Positions 43,327 through 52,832 of a DNA stretch of 64,000 nucleotides are shown here, one piece after another. Location of the stretch: assembly GCF_010206195.1 (NCBI RefSeq), contig NZ_VIQT01000003.1, positions 121,298 to 185,297 of the forward strand, read 5' to 3'. Positions within the stretch are counted from its first letter, which is position 1; each line of letters starts with the position of its first letter. Source of the DNA: Anaerotruncus colihominis. Lineage in GTDB: Bacteria > Bacillota > Clostridia > Oscillospirales > Ruminococcaceae. Made by a program: the position numbers and the translations under genes. A model generated the notes under the pieces. That model searched no databases and was not told where the DNA came from. It was given only the letters and a program-made list of their open reading frames with translations.

Positions 43327-45954
43327 GTGGGTAAAAAATACGTCTACATGTTCTCCGAGGGCAACAGGGACATGCGCGAGCTGCTCGGAGGCAAGGGCGC
43401 GAACCTGGCCGAAATGACAAAGGCCGGTATGCCGGTGCCGCAGGGCTTCACCGTCTCGACCGAGGCGTGCACGCAGTACTATAACGACGGCCGCCAGATC
43501 AACGACGATATTCAGCAGCAGATTTATGATGGCCTTGCCAAGATGGAAGAAATCTGCGGCAAAAAGTTCGCCGATCCGTCCAACCCGCTGCTCGTCTCCG
43601 TCCGTTCGGGCGCGCGCGCTTCCATGCCCGGCATGATGGACACCATCCTCAATCTGGGTCTTAACGACACCGTTGTCGAGGGCTTTGCCAAATTTACCAA
43701 CAACCCGCGTTTCGCTTACGACTCCTACCGTCGCTTCATTCAGATGTTCTCCGATGTCGTCATGGAGCTGCCGAAGCCTGAATTTGAAAAGATCATCGAC
43801 CAGGTCAAGGAGGAGAAGGGCGTCAAGCAGGATACTGAGCTGACTGCTGAGGACATGCAGGAGCTTGTTCGCCGCTTTAAGACGTTTTACCGTGAGAAAA
43901 AAGGCGAGGACTTCCCGAGCGACCCAAAGGTTCAGCTCATGGAAGCCGTCAAGGCTGTTTTCCGTTCCTGGGACAACCCGCGCGCCAATGTTTACCGCCG
44001 CATGAACGAAATCCCGTATGACTGGGGCACCGCTGTCAATGTCCAGCAGATGGTGTTCGGCAACTCCGGCGAAAGCTCCGGCACGGGCGTTGCGTTCACC
44101 CGCAATCCGGCCACCGGCGAAAAGGCTCTGTTCGGCGAATACCTGATCAACGCGCAGGGTGAGGATGTTGTCGCCGGCGTGCGCACCCCCTCCCCGATCA
44201 GCCACCTCAAAGAGGACATGCCCGAGGTTTACAACCAGTTCGCTGAGATCGCCGACCGTCTTGAGAAGCATTATAAGGACATGCAGGACATGGAGTTCAC
44301 CATCGAGTCCGGCAAGCTCTACATGCTCCAGACCCGTAACGGCAAGCGCACCGCCGCCGCCGCTTTGAAGGTCGCCGTCGACCTCGTCGACGAAGGCATG
44401 ATCGACGAGCGCGAGGCTGTCCTGCGCGTGGAGCCGAAGCAGCTCGACGCCCTGCTGCATCCGCAGTTTGACGCCGCCGCTCTCAAGGCCGCCAAGCTGA
44501 TCGGCAAGGGCTTGGCCGCTTCCCCGGGCGCCGCCTGCGGCAAGGTTGTGTTCTCCGCCGAGGACGCCAAGGAGTGGGCCGAGCGCGGTGAAAAAGTTGT
44601 GCTTGTCCGCCGTGAAACCTCCCCTGAGGACATCGAGGGCATGGCTGTCGCGCAGGGTATCCTGACCGTCCGCGGCGGTATGACCTCCCACGCGGCCGTT
44701 GTCGCGCGCGGCATGGGTACCTGCTGTGTCTCCGGCTGCGGCGAAATCGAAGTCGATTACGACGCCAAATTCTTCACCCTCGGCGGCATGACGATCAAAG
44801 AGGGCGATTATATCTCCATCGACGGCTCCACCGGCAATATCTACGGCCAGGCCATCCCGACCGTCGAGGCCTCCATTTCCGGCGATTTCGGCCGCTTTAT
44901 GGAGTGGGCCGACAAGGCGCGCAAGCTGGAGGTTTACACCAACGCCGACACGCCGCGCGACGCCAAGCAGGGCCGTTCCTTCGGCGCGCAGGGCATCGGT
45001 CTGTGCCGTACCGAGCACATGTTCTTTGAAGGCGAGCGCATCAAGGCGATGCGTGAAATGATCGTCGCCGACAACACCGAGGACCGCAAGAAGGGCCTTG
45101 CGAAGATCCTGCCGTATCAGCAGAGCGACTTTGAGGGCATCTATGAGGCGATGGAGGGCTGCCCGGTCATCATCCGTTTCCTCGATCCGCCGCTGCATGA
45201 GTTCCTGCCGACCAAGGAGGAGGACATCAAGGAGATCGCCGGTGAAATGGGCATTTCCGTTGAGAAGCTGCACGCTGTCATTGAAAGCCTGCATGAGTTC
45301 AACCCAATGATGGGCCATCGCGGCTGCCGCCTGTGCGTCTCCTATCCGGAGATCGCCGAGATGCAGACGACCGCTGTTATCAACGCAGCCATCAACGTCA
45401 CCAAGAAGGGTCAGTACAAGATCAGCCCGAACATCATGATCCCGCTGGTTGGCGAGGAGAAGGAACTCAAGTTCGTCAAGGACGTTGTCGTTGCGACGGC
45501 CGATAAGATCATCAAGGAGTCCGGCATCGATATGAAGTACGAGGTCGGTACAATGATCGAGATCCCGCGCGCCGCGCTGACTGCCGATGAGATCGCCAAG
45601 GAGGCCGAATTCTTCAGCTTCGGCACGAACGACCTGACGCAGATGACCTTCGGCTTCAGCCGTGACGACGCCGGCAAGTTCCTTAACTACTATTACGAGA
45701 ACAAGATCTATGAATCCGATCCGTTTGCACACCTCGATCAGAAGGGCGTCGGCAAACTGGTTGAAACGGCTGTCAAGCTTGGCCGTCAGACACGCCCCGA
45801 CATTCATCTGGGCATCTGCGGCGAGCACGGCGGCGACCCGACCTCTGTCGAGTTCTGCCATCGTGTTGGCCTCAACTATGTCTCCTGCTCGCCGTTCCGT
45901 GTGCCGATCGCCCGTCTTGCCGCTGCGCAGGCTGCGATCAAATATCCCCGCTGA
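43327..45954 (+). CDS. ppdK: Pyruvate phosphate dikinase
   Basis: An 875-residue enzyme interconverting PEP and pyruvate with ATP/AMP/PPi, central to glycolysis or gluconeogenesis in many anaerobes. An N-terminal ATP-grasp domain (MGKKYVYMFSEGNRDMRELL, LLVSVRSGARASMPGMMDTI), the phospho-histidine domain (GGMTSHAAVVARGMGTCC, His near 454-456) and the C-terminal PEP-binding barrel (GICGEHGGDPTSVEFCHRVG) are complete. The start is GTG at 43327 with GGAGGT ten bases upstream. Codon use is markedly biased to a few GC-ending codons, as expected for a highly expressed gene. Confidence 0.98.
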   Translation: MGKKYVYMFSEGNRDMRELLGGKGANLAEMTKAGMPVPQGFTVSTEACTQYYNDGRQINDDIQQQIYDGLAKMEEICGKKFADPSNPLLVSVRSGARASMPGMMDTILNLGLNDTVVEGFAKFTNNPRFAYDSYRRFIQMFSDVVMELPKPEFEKIIDQVKEEKGVKQDTELTAEDMQELVRRFKTFYREKKGEDFPSDPKVQLMEAVKAVFRSWDNPRANVYRRMNEIPYDWGTAVNVQQMVFGNSGESSGTGVAFTRNPATGEKALFGEYLINAQGEDVVAGVRTPSPISHLKEDMPEVYNQFAEIADRLEKHYKDMQDMEFTIESGKLYMLQTRNGKRTAAAALKVAVDLVDEGMIDEREAVLRVEPKQLDALLHPQFDAAALKAAKLIGKGLAASPGAACGKVVFSAEDAKEWAERGEKVVLVRRETSPEDIEGMAVAQGILTVRGGMTSHAAVVARGMGTCCVSGCGEIEVDYDAKFFTLGGMTIKEGDYISIDGSTGNIYGQAIPTVEASISGDFGRFMEWADKARKLEVYTNADTPRDAKQGRSFGAQGIGLCRTEHMFFEGERIKAMREMIVADNTEDRKKGLAKILPYQQSDFEGIYEAMEGCPVIIRFLDPPLHEFLPTKEEDIKEIAGEMGISVEKLHAVIESLHEFNPMMGHRGCRLCVSYPEIAEMQTTAVINAAINVTKKGQYKISPNIMIPLVGEEKELKFVKDVVVATADKIIKESGIDMKYEVGTMIEIPRAALTADEIAKEAEFFSFGTNDLTQMTFGFSRDDAGKFLNYYYENKIYESDPFAHLDQKGVGKLVETAVKLGRQTRPDIHLGICGEHGGDPTSVEFCHRVGLNYVSCSPFRVPIARLAAAQAAIKYPR

Positions 45955-45964
45955 TTTTTAAAGG

Positions 45965-45996
45965 GCCTCCGTCCTCCGACGGAGGCTCAGCTTTTT
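45965..45996 (+). terminator. Terminator after ppdK
   Basis: GCCTCCGTC pairs with GACGGAGGC around CTCC, then TCAGCTTTTT. It opens the repeat-rich gap. Confidence 0.7.
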
Positions 45997-46830
45997 CCCG
46001 CTTTTTTGAAAAAAAGCTTGGCAAAAAACTTTCCAGCCTTTTTGAAAAAAGGCCTCGGCGAAAAACTTTCCAGCCTTTTTGAAAAAAGGCTTCGGCGAAA
46101 AACTTAGTTCGGCTGCGCCGCGAACAGTGGGGCGGGCGCAGTAAATCTGATTTACGCCGCGTCGATCAAAAGTTTTCGCCCGCCTTTTTCAAAAGGCGGC
46201 GGGTGAGACGGCGGCCAAGGCCCCTTGCGGGTTTTGGCCGCCATCGAGGGCAGAGCCCTTATCCCCGGGCCGCAGCCCTCATAAAAAGCGCGGCCCGCAG
46301 GCCGCAAGACACCCGTTCAGACGCGCCCCACTTCCCCCAGCAAAATCCGTGACAGACGCCGCGCGGCTGGCATGGATTTTGCCAGCGCCCGCTTTCCAGC
46401 CTTTTTGAAAAAAGGCTTCGGCGAAAAACTTAGTTCGGCTGCGCCGCGAACAGTGGGGTGGGCGCAGTTTAACAATTCCCCGCCGGACGTACTGGCGTGC
46501 GCCTGGTACGATCGCGCCAGGCAGAGGTGGGGATAACATAAGGGGAGGGGTCGCTCGACCCTCCCCTTGTGAGGCGCGCTGAGGGGCGCTGCCGCGGCTT
46601 GTCCGCGCCCGGCGGCTATAGCCGCCGGAGAGCCCCGAATAGCCGGCCGGGCAAGCGAAGCACCCGGCGGTGAGCGACCCGCGCACGGGTCGCGCGCGCC
46701 CTAGCGCCCGGCGGTGAGCGACCCGCGCACGGGTCGCGCGCGCCAGGCTGCCCCCAGCAAAATCCATGACAGGCGTCGCGCGGCTGGCGTGGATTTTGCT
46801 CCGGCCTTTTTGAAAAAAGGCCGGAATCGC
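45997..46830. repeat. Family M mosaic structured element, copy M2 with additions
   Basis: The same order of hairpins as M1: GCCTTTTT-GAAAAAAGGC units, the CCCGCC stem, a covarying stem GGCGGCCAAG (46210-46219) with loop gccccttgcgggt, the GAGGGC block and GCAAAATCC/GGATTTTGC (46340-46382). A second set follows, with a GGGGAGGGGTCG hairpin (46540-46570), two direct copies of a unit of about 41 bases starting CCCGGCGGTGAGCGACCCGC, and another GCAAAATCCA/TGGATTTTGC stem (46757-46799). No gene is seen in the gap 45955-47017. Confidence 0.8.
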
Positions 46831-46852
46831 GCAAAGGCGAACGGGACAAGTC

Positions 46853-46881
46853 TTGCAATGACGGGCGCTTTTTAATATAAT
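46853..46881 (+). promoter_or_regulatory. Sigma-A promoter for the rodA/ftsW-like gene
   Basis: -35 TTGCAA (46853-46858), 17-base spacer, consensus -10 TATAAT (46876-46881), about 130 bases before the start. Confidence 0.65.
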
Positions 46882-47017
46882 ATAAAGGATAGCCGCGCCC
46901 GCAGCGCAGACAACCCAACGCTTTGCATATTCGTCCGCTGAGCGCCCGAAACGACGGGTTGCGGAAATTTAAGACAGGCTCTCGCAGGCTTTGCGCGGAA
47001 AGCCGGAAAGATATCCT

Positions 47018-48154
47018 ATGAAAAGCTTATTCCGAGTGATCTCTCATTATATACGTCATACCGACCGTTGGCTCTGGCTGCTCTGCTTGGGGTTGTCCAC
47101 GTTCAGCGTTGTGTTGCTCTGCGGCATCCATTTTTATGGCTCGCCAATCAACGCCGCTTCCGTAGGGCTGCGTACCATCGCCGTACAGGCGGGCGCCGCT
47201 GTTGGCGGTGCGGCATGTGCCGTCTTTTTATCCACCTTTGATTACAAAACCCTCGGCAAGCTATGGAAACTGCATGTGCCGGCCGCATATGGACTGGTGC
47301 TGCTCACCTTTGTCATCGGCGTTGGTACGCGGGAGCGCCCTGAGGACCGTTCCTGGCTGCAGATGCCCGGCGGTATGACGCTCCAGCCGACAGAACTGCT
47401 CAAAATTTCATTTATTCTTGCGTTCGCCTATCACCTGTATATTTTGCGGGAACAGATCAACCGCCCTCAGAATGTTCTGGCGCTTTGCCTGCATGGCGCT
47501 GCCCCTGTCCTGCTGGTGCATTTCCAAGGCGACGATGGCACGGCGCTCGCCATTGCGATGATCTTTGTATTCATGATCTTCGCGGCGGGACTCAACTGGC
47601 GCTATATCCTTGCGGCCTTTGCGGCCGCGGCTGCGGCCGCGCCGTTCATATGGATGCGCATCATGAACGACGATCAGCGCGGACGTATTCTTTCGCTGTT
47701 TACACCGGACGCCGCCTTGGGCTATCAACAGGATCAGGCTCGTTTGGCCATCGGTTCGGGACTTGTGTGGGGTAAGGGAATCTTTACGGACGGGCATGTA
47801 TACGTGCCTATCCTTTCAAGTGATTTTATGTTTTCATTCATCGCCGAGTCGCTCGGCTTTGTCGGTAGCCTTGCAACGATCGTGGCAATCATCGCGCTCT
47901 GCTGCAAGCTATTACACGACGCGCGGCTGGCCGAGGATACCCTCGGCCGGCAAATCTGTGTAGGCGTATTTGCTATGATCGCTGGGCAGTCCATCGTCAA
48001 CATCGGCATGAACCTGACCGTTCTTCCAGTCATCGGCATTACCCTGCCTTTTTTGTCCTATGGCGGATCATCGGTGCTCGCAAGCTATCTTGGCATCGGT
48101 ATCGCGCTTTCGGTCTATATGCACAGCACCAAGAATTTGTTCAGCGGCAATTGA
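47018..48154 (+). CDS. SEDS-family peptidoglycan glycosyltransferase (RodA/FtsW/SpoVE type)
   Basis: A 378-residue polytopic protein. The start at 47018 (MKSLFRVISHY) has GGAAAG; an upstream in-frame TTG has none. SEDS features: QPTELLKISFILAFAYHLYI, DDGTALAIAMIFVFMIFAAG (catalytic Asp region) and the C-terminal GMNLTVLPVIGITLPFLSYG and GGSSVLASYLGIG block. The GGMTLQPTE stretch and overall form are closest to RodA, but RodA, FtsW and SpoVE cannot be told apart safely without a tree. It polymerises lipid II with a cognate class B PBP, none of which lies nearby. Confidence 0.9.
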   Translation: MKSLFRVISHYIRHTDRWLWLLCLGLSTFSVVLLCGIHFYGSPINAASVGLRTIAVQAGAAVGGAACAVFLSTFDYKTLGKLWKLHVPAAYGLVLLTFVIGVGTRERPEDRSWLQMPGGMTLQPTELLKISFILAFAYHLYILREQINRPQNVLALCLHGAAPVLLVHFQGDDGTALAIAMIFVFMIFAAGLNWRYILAAFAAAAAAAPFIWMRIMNDDQRGRILSLFTPDAALGYQQDQARLAIGSGLVWGKGIFTDGHVYVPILSSDFMFSFIAESLGFVGSLATIVAIIALCCKLLHDARLAEDTLGRQICVGVFAMIAGQSIVNIGMNLTVLPVIGITLPFLSYGGSSVLASYLGIGIALSVYMHSTKNLFSGN

Positions 48155-48370
48155 AGGCTGCCAGACAATTATGCTTGCGGCCGCTCCGGGCTTGTTTGAT
48201 AATAAAGGAATTGCCGGATTTTTCGCAGACAGAAGGAGAATGCAAGGTAAAAGATGTAGGCATTCTTTCGGATTCCCAGGCTTTTTAAGACAGCATTCGC
48301 CGCTGTTTGTAGAAAAAGGCGGGGATTTCGATTTTTCAAGCAGTCCCAACGCCTTGAAAGGAAGGATCGC

Positions 48371-50038
48371 ATGAAATCTGATATTGAAATCGCACAGGCA
48401 GCTTCCATGCTGCCGATCACAGAGATCGCCGGCCGTCTTGGAATTCTGCCGGAGGAGCTTGAGCCGTATGGGCGTTTTAAAGCTAAGCTGTCGGAATCGA
48501 TTTTCACACGTCTTGCCGGACGGCCGGACGGAAAACTGGTGCTTGTCACGGCTATCAATCCCACCCCTGCCGGCGAAGGAAAAACGACAACGACCGTCGG
48601 GCTTGGGCAGGCGATGAAAAAAATCGGCAAAAACGCCGTCATTGCACTGCGTGAGCCCTCGCTCGGTCCGGTGTTCGGCATCAAGGGCGGAGCCGCCGGC
48701 GGCGGATATGCGCAGGTGGTTCCAATGGAGGATATCAACCTACATTTCACCGGCGATATGCATGCGATCACCGCGGCCAACAACCTGCTCTGCGCCCTTC
48801 TGGACAATCACCTTCAGCAGGGTAACGCGCTTGGGATCGACCAGCGCCGGATTCTGATCAAACGCTGTATGGATATGAACGACCGTGCGCTGCGCAATGT
48901 TGTCGTGGGGCTTGGCGGCCGTGTTAACGGCGTGCCGCGCGAGGACGGCTTTATGATTACGGTCGCGTCCGAGGTGATGGCAATCCTCTGCCTTGCGGCA
49001 GACCTGGCCGATCTGAAAAAACGCCTGGGCGATATCCTTGTGGCCTATACCTTCGATCAGAAACCCGTCTATGCCCGCGATTTGCAGGCTCACGGCGCGA
49101 TGGCTGCGCTCTTAAAGGACGCGCTCAAGCCGAACCTTGTTCAAACGCTTGAAAATACCCCGGCGCTTATGCATGGCGGTCCGTTTGCAAACATCGCGCA
49201 CGGCTGTAATTCCGTGCGCGCGACAAAACTGGCTCTCAAGCTGGCTGACTATGTGATTACAGAGGCCGGATTCGGTTCGGACCTCGGGGCTGAAAAGTTT
49301 ATGGATATCAAATGCCGCTGCGCGGGGCTTGCGCCTTCGGCGGTGGTATTGGTCGCGACGGTGCGTGCGCTCAAATATAACGGCGGCGTCCCCAAAGCCG
49401 AAACAGCGAGCCCGGACGAGGCGGCTCTGCGGCGCGGGCTTGTCAATCTGGCGGCACATGTTGAAAACATGCAGAAATACGGCGTGCCTGTTGTCGTGGC
49501 GATCAACCGCTTTGAAACGGACAGCGACGGCGAGCTGCAAATCCTGTCCGATTTCTGCGCGCATACAGGCTGCCGCTTCGCGCTGTCCGAGGTGTTCGCG
49601 CATGGCGGCGACGGAGGCAAGACGCTGGCTGAGGCTGTTGTTGAGGCGTGCGCAGAGCCGTCCGACTTTCGTGTGCTCTACGACGCAGCCCTGCCAGTCA
49701 AGGAAAAAATTCTCGCGATCGCAACGCAGATCTACGGCGCGGGTGCTGTTGCCTATACACCGGCCGCTGAAAAGATGGTCGTCGAGATCGAGACTCTCGG
49801 TAAATCCGATCTCCCGGTCTGTATCGCAAAGACACAGTATTCCCTTTCGGACGACCCATCCAAGCTTGGGCGTCCCTCGGGCTTCACCCTGAACGTCAAG
49901 GAAATCCGCCTATCCGCCGGCGCCGGTTTCATCGTCGCTTTAACAGGCGATATCATGACGATGCCTGGCCTGCCCAAGGCGCCGGCCGCCTGTCAGATCG
50001 ACGTCGGCGCCGATGGGCGTATCTCCGGGTTGTTCTGA
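48371..50038 (+). CDS. fhs: Formate--tetrahydrofolate ligase
   Basis: A 555-residue enzyme making 10-formyl-THF from formate, THF and ATP, a step of the Wood-Ljungdahl methyl branch and of one-carbon supply. The ATP loop [19 protein letters not shown] (about 66-84), [20 protein letters not shown] and [20 protein letters not shown] are hallmarks. Full length. Ribosome site GGAAGGA. The 216-base leader has a dispersed hairpin-like repeat piece (CGATTTTTCAAGCAG). No other acetogenesis genes are in the window. Confidence 0.97.
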   Translation: MKSDIEIAQAASMLPITEIAGRLGILPEELEPYGRFKAKLSESIFTRLAGRPDGKLVLVTAINPTPAGEGKTTTTVGLGQAMKKIGKNAVIALREPSLGPVFGIKGGAAGGGYAQVVPMEDINLHFTGDMHAITAANNLLCALLDNHLQQGNALGIDQRRILIKRCMDMNDRALRNVVVGLGGRVNGVPREDGFMITVASEVMAILCLAADLADLKKRLGDILVAYTFDQKPVYARDLQAHGAMAALLKDALKPNLVQTLENTPALMHGGPFANIAHGCNSVRATKLALKLADYVITEAGFGSDLGAEKFMDIKCRCAGLAPSAVVLVATVRALKYNGGVPKAETASPDEAALRRGLVNLAAHVENMQKYGVPVVVAINRFETDSDGELQILSDFCAHTGCRFALSEVFAHGGDGGKTLAEAVVEACAEPSDFRVLYDAALPVKEKILAIATQIYGAGAVAYTPAAEKMVVEIETLGKSDLPVCIAKTQYSLSDDPSKLGRPSGFTLNVKEIRLSAGAGFIVALTGDIMTMPGLPKAPAACQIDVGADGRISGLF

Positions 50039-50047
50039 TGTATTTTT

Positions 50048-50209
50048 AGAAGCTGTACCAATTGGGGGAAGTATATGGATTGGCGTAAGAATCTTTTGTC
50101 CGGCAAGGACGGAAAGCGCAGGAATCCTAGCGGATTTCAAGCCTTTCTGACGCAGTTCAGGCGGGGAATGTTCCGCCAAGGCGTGTGCGTCTCCTATTGG
50201 TACAGCTTC
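50048..50209. mobile_element. MITE-like element with 15-bp terminal inverted repeats
   Basis: AGAAGCTGTACCAAT (50048-50062) recurs as a perfect inverted copy at 50195-50209, giving a 162-base element between fhs and tsaE. An internal GGCGGGGAATGTTCCGCC hairpin is visible. No transposase; target-site duplication not evident. It might instead be a long-range hairpin of the mRNA. Confidence 0.6.
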
Positions 50210-50226
50210 TTAGACCAACAAGGATA
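50074..50226 (+). CDS. 50-codon ORF inside the inverted-repeat element
   Basis: ATG preceded by GGGGGAAG at good spacing; 50 basic residues starting MDWRKNLLSGKDGKRRNPSG and ending SYWYSFLDQQG, stop 14 bases before tsaE. It is rich in Arg, Lys, Gln and aromatic residues and has no recognised domain. The right inverted repeat encodes its end (YWYSF). The reading frame could be real, with translation carried into tsaE, or chance within the element. Confidence 0.35.
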
Positions 50227-50240
50227 GGGAGCGTTTTTGA

Positions 50241-50666
50241 TTGACCGAATTCACCAGTCACAGCGTCCTTGAAACAGAGCAGCTTGCCGCGCAATGCGCG
50301 GCGAAGCTGCGCGCGGGCGATACGCTCGCCTGCCGCGGCGGCATGGGGATGGGCAAAACAGCATTTGCACGCGGTCTGGCGCGCGGTCTGGGGCTTGACG
50401 ATGAAGTCTCCAGCCCGACTTTCGCACTCGTACAGGAGTATACGCGCGGCCCGCTGGCGCTGTTCCACTTTGACCTGTACCGTATCCGGGATGTCTATGA
50501 TCTTGAATCGACCGGCTTTTACGATTATCTGGACCGCGGCGGCGTCCTGTTTATTGAATGGAGCGAAAATGCTGCCGAGGCGTTGCCCCCAAATACAATA
50601 CATGTACGCTTTGAGCGGATTGACGACGACACGCGCGTGATCACACTGGAAGGAGGACCCTTTTGA
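50241..50666 (+). CDS. tsaE: tRNA threonylcarbamoyladenosine biosynthesis ATPase TsaE
   Basis: A 141-residue P-loop ATPase acting with TsaB-TsaD in forming t6A at position 37 of ANN-decoding tRNAs. Walker A is GGMGMGKT (residues 33-40; most relatives have GDLGAGKT). SSPTFALVQEY and LFHFDLYRI are the family motifs, and FIEWSENA is the Walker-B-side region. TTG start with AGGGAG upstream. Its stop overlaps the tsaB start (TGATG). tsaD is not in the window. Confidence 0.92.
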   Translation: MTEFTSHSVLETEQLAAQCAAKLRAGDTLACRGGMGMGKTAFARGLARGLGLDDEVSSPTFALVQEYTRGPLALFHFDLYRIRDVYDLESTGFYDYLDRGGVLFIEWSENAAEALPPNTIHVRFERIDDDTRVITLEGGPF

Positions 50667-51388
50667 TGCGTATCCTCGCTGTTGACACTTCGTCCCAATC
50701 GGCCTCGTGCGCGCTCGTCGAAGACGGCTGTCTGCTTGGCGAATGCTTTGCAAATGTCCGTCTGACGCACTCACAAACGCTGATGCCGATGATCGAGGGG
50801 CTGTTTGCCCAAACACAAACCTCCATTGAATCCGTCGGCCTCTTCGCTGTCACAGAAGGCCCCGGTTCCTTTACCGGCCTTCGTATTGGATTGTCCGCCG
50901 TCAAGGGTATGGCGCATGCGCTCGGCCGCGCCTGCATCGGCATATCTACGCTCGAGGCGCTCGCCTGGAACCTGTGCGGTATCCCCAGCACTGTCGCGCC
51001 TGTGCTGGATGCACGCTGCAATCAGGTCTATACAGCGCTGTTTCGCTGGACGGACAGCGGCCTTGAGCGCCTTTTTCCCGATGAGGCCGTTGCGCTTGAT
51101 ACGCTCGCCGAACGGCTTGAAAATTTGGAAACGCCTGTATTTCTTGTTGGAGACGGAGCACAAATGTGCTATAATAAATTGAATGGGCGTTTGCAAAGCC
51201 TACGGCTGCCCACGCCTGCGCTGCTTTTCGCACGCGCGTCCTCAGCCGCGCTCGCTGCCGCGGCGTGCGCGGCTGGTGCTGTGCCGCCCGATGCGCTCGC
51301 CCCCGTATATCTGCGTCTGCCGCAGGCCGAACGGGAACGTCTGGCCAGGGCCGGCGGCGCTCCATCATCAGGAAGGGAAGGATGTTAA
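50666..51388 (+). CDS. tsaB: tRNA threonylcarbamoyladenosine biosynthesis protein TsaB
   Basis: A 240-residue ASKHA-fold scaffold for TsaD. MRILAVDTSSQSASCALVED and FAVTEGPGSFTGLRIGLSAV are the diagnostic motifs. AAGGAGGA precedes the ATG, which overlaps the tsaE stop. The rimI gene that often follows is absent; rpiB follows instead, two bases after the stop. Pairing with MtaB at 7.9 kb means the t6A to ms2t6A route is represented. Confidence 0.93.
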   Translation: MRILAVDTSSQSASCALVEDGCLLGECFANVRLTHSQTLMPMIEGLFAQTQTSIESVGLFAVTEGPGSFTGLRIGLSAVKGMAHALGRACIGISTLEALAWNLCGIPSTVAPVLDARCNQVYTALFRWTDSGLERLFPDEAVALDTLAERLENLETPVFLVGDGAQMCYNKLNGRLQSLRLPTPALLFARASSAALAAAACAAGAVPPDALAPVYLRLPQAERERLARAGGAPSSGREGC

Positions 51389-51390
51389 CG

Positions 51391-51828
51391 ATGCTCGCAC
51401 TTGCAGCCGACCACGGTGGTTTTGCCCTCAAAGAGGAGGTCAAAGCCTGGCTTAATGAACGACAGATCTCCTATAAGGATTTCGGTACACACGACGGTGC
51501 GTCCTGTGACTACGCCGATATGGCCGCGCCCGCCTGCGACGCGGTTATTTCCGGTGAATGTGACAAGGCGCTTTTATTCTGTGGAACCGGCATTGGTATT
51601 TCGATGGCCGCCAATAAGATCAAGGGCATCCGGGCTGCCTGCTGTTCCGATTACTTCAGCGCCAAATATACGCGCCTGCACAACGATGCGAACGTGCTGT
51701 GCATGGGCGGTCGTGTGATCGGTCCCGGCGCGGCGATTGAGCTGATCGATGTGTTTTTACACACGGAGTTTGAGGGCGGCCGTCATCAGCGCCGTATTGA
51801 TAAGATCGCCGCTTTGGAAAACCGCTGA
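51391..51828 (+). CDS. rpiB: Ribose-5-phosphate isomerase B (RpiB/LacAB family)
   Basis: A 145-residue sugar-phosphate isomerase. LALAADHGGFALKEEVKAWL holds the Asp-His phosphate/ring-opening pair, SCDYADMAAPACDAVISGEC and LFCGTGIGISMAANKIKGIR hold the catalytic Cys and anion hole (GTGIGIS). The start at 51391 is chosen by family length and GGAAGG; an ATG three codons earlier is possible. Allose-6-P isomerase activity cannot be excluded. Confidence 0.9.
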   Translation: MLALAADHGGFALKEEVKAWLNERQISYKDFGTHDGASCDYADMAAPACDAVISGECDKALLFCGTGIGISMAANKIKGIRAACCSDYFSAKYTRLHNDANVLCMGGRVIGPGAAIELIDVFLHTEFEGGRHQRRIDKIAALENR

Positions 51829-51903
51829 ACACGCGTTTCTGACTGTTAAAAATAATGACGCGGGGCGCCGCATGGCCGCCCCGCTTACAGGAGGATAAGC
51901 AAT

Positions 51904-52533
51904 ATGGCTAAACCGTTTATTATGGATCATCCGCTGATTCAGCACAAAATCACGCTGCTGCGCGACAAGAACACCGGTTCCAAGGAGTTCCGCGAGCTGA
52001 TTAATGAAATTGCCATGCTCATGTGCTATGAGGCGACACGTGATATGCCGATGAAAACCGTCGAGGTTGAAACGCCGATCTGTGTGGCGAAATCAAAAGT
52101 GATTTCCGGACGCAAGGTCGCGTTTGTCCCGATCCTGCGCGCGGGCCTCGGCATGGTCGACGGCCTGCTTTCACTCGTTCCAGCCGCGAAGGTCGGGCAT
52201 ATTGGCATGTATCGCGATCCTGACACGCACCAACCCGTTGAATATTACTGCAAGCTGCCCTCCGACGTACAGGAGCGCGACATTATTGTGCTCGATCCGA
52301 TGCTTGCAACGGGCGGTTCAGCCATTGATGCAATCAATCAGCTCAAAGAGCACGGCTGTACAAGTATCAAGTTCATGTGCATTATCGCCGCGCCCGAGGG
52401 GCTTGCCGCAATGGAAAAGGCGCATCCGGACGTTCAGGTCTATGTCGGCGCGCTTGACGAGCGTCTGAACGACCATATGTATATTGTCCCTGGTCTGGGT
52501 GACGCCGGCGACCGCATTTTTGGTACAAAATAA
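51904..52533 (+). CDS. upp: Uracil phosphoribosyltransferase
   Basis: A 209-residue salvage enzyme (uracil plus PRPP to UMP). Motifs: [20 protein letters not shown], the PRPP loop [19 protein letters not shown] and a C-terminal [25 protein letters not shown] ribosome site; a GCGGGGCG hairpin (51860-51884) lies just before it. In Firmicutes upp often follows rpiB, as here. Confidence 0.97.
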   Translation: MAKPFIMDHPLIQHKITLLRDKNTGSKEFRELINEIAMLMCYEATRDMPMKTVEVETPICVAKSKVISGRKVAFVPILRAGLGMVDGLLSLVPAAKVGHIGMYRDPDTHQPVEYYCKLPSDVQERDIIVLDPMLATGGSAIDAINQLKEHGCTSIKFMCIIAAPEGLAAMEKAHPDVQVYVGALDERLNDHMYIVPGLGDAGDRIFGTK

Positions 52534-52555
52534 ATCTACATATGCAATTTTATTG

Positions 52556-52592
52556 GGGACGCCGGCTGCTTGAAAAAGGCAGCCGGCGTCCC
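52556..52592 (+). terminator. Hairpin after upp
   Basis: A perfect 14-bp stem, GGGACGCCGGCTGC with its complement around a TTGAAAAAG loop. No U run directly follows. Confidence 0.6.
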
Positions 52593-52616
52593 TGAATCCT
52601 GTATCTGCTGTTGAAT

Positions 52617-52660
52617 AAAAAAAGCGCCGCTTGGAAAGCTATTCCCAAGCGGCGCTTTTT
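52617..52660. terminator. Strong terminator, nearly symmetric
   Basis: AAAAAAAGCGCCGCTTGG pairs with CCAAGCGGCGCTTTTT. It closes the fhs-upp block before the TauE/SafE genes. Confidence 0.85.
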
Positions 52661-52832
52661 GTCAGATCCTTTGCCTGCCGCACAAAACGCCGCCTGCCCA
52701 AGCCATATAAATCTGCGCGCGGATCGCCAAATCTCGAACTGCGTTTGAAAAATGGAAAGTCTCTATATTTTCTGCAAACGACAATTTCTTTTATTCAAGC
52801 ACGTTAAAAACCGCGCCGGAAAGGGGAACCGC

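Noticed and set aside
43321..45861. Open frame of over 800 codons antisense to ppdK
   Set aside because: It mirrors the strongly biased codon use of ppdK, has no homology I recognise and no ribosome site. Similar shadows lie opposite pgi (1961-3328), dac (3378-5051) and thiI (60734-62419).
46279..46918. Arg/Pro-rich open frames inside the M2 repeat region
   Set aside because: They are made entirely of repeat modules, lack ribosome sites and vary between repeat copies.
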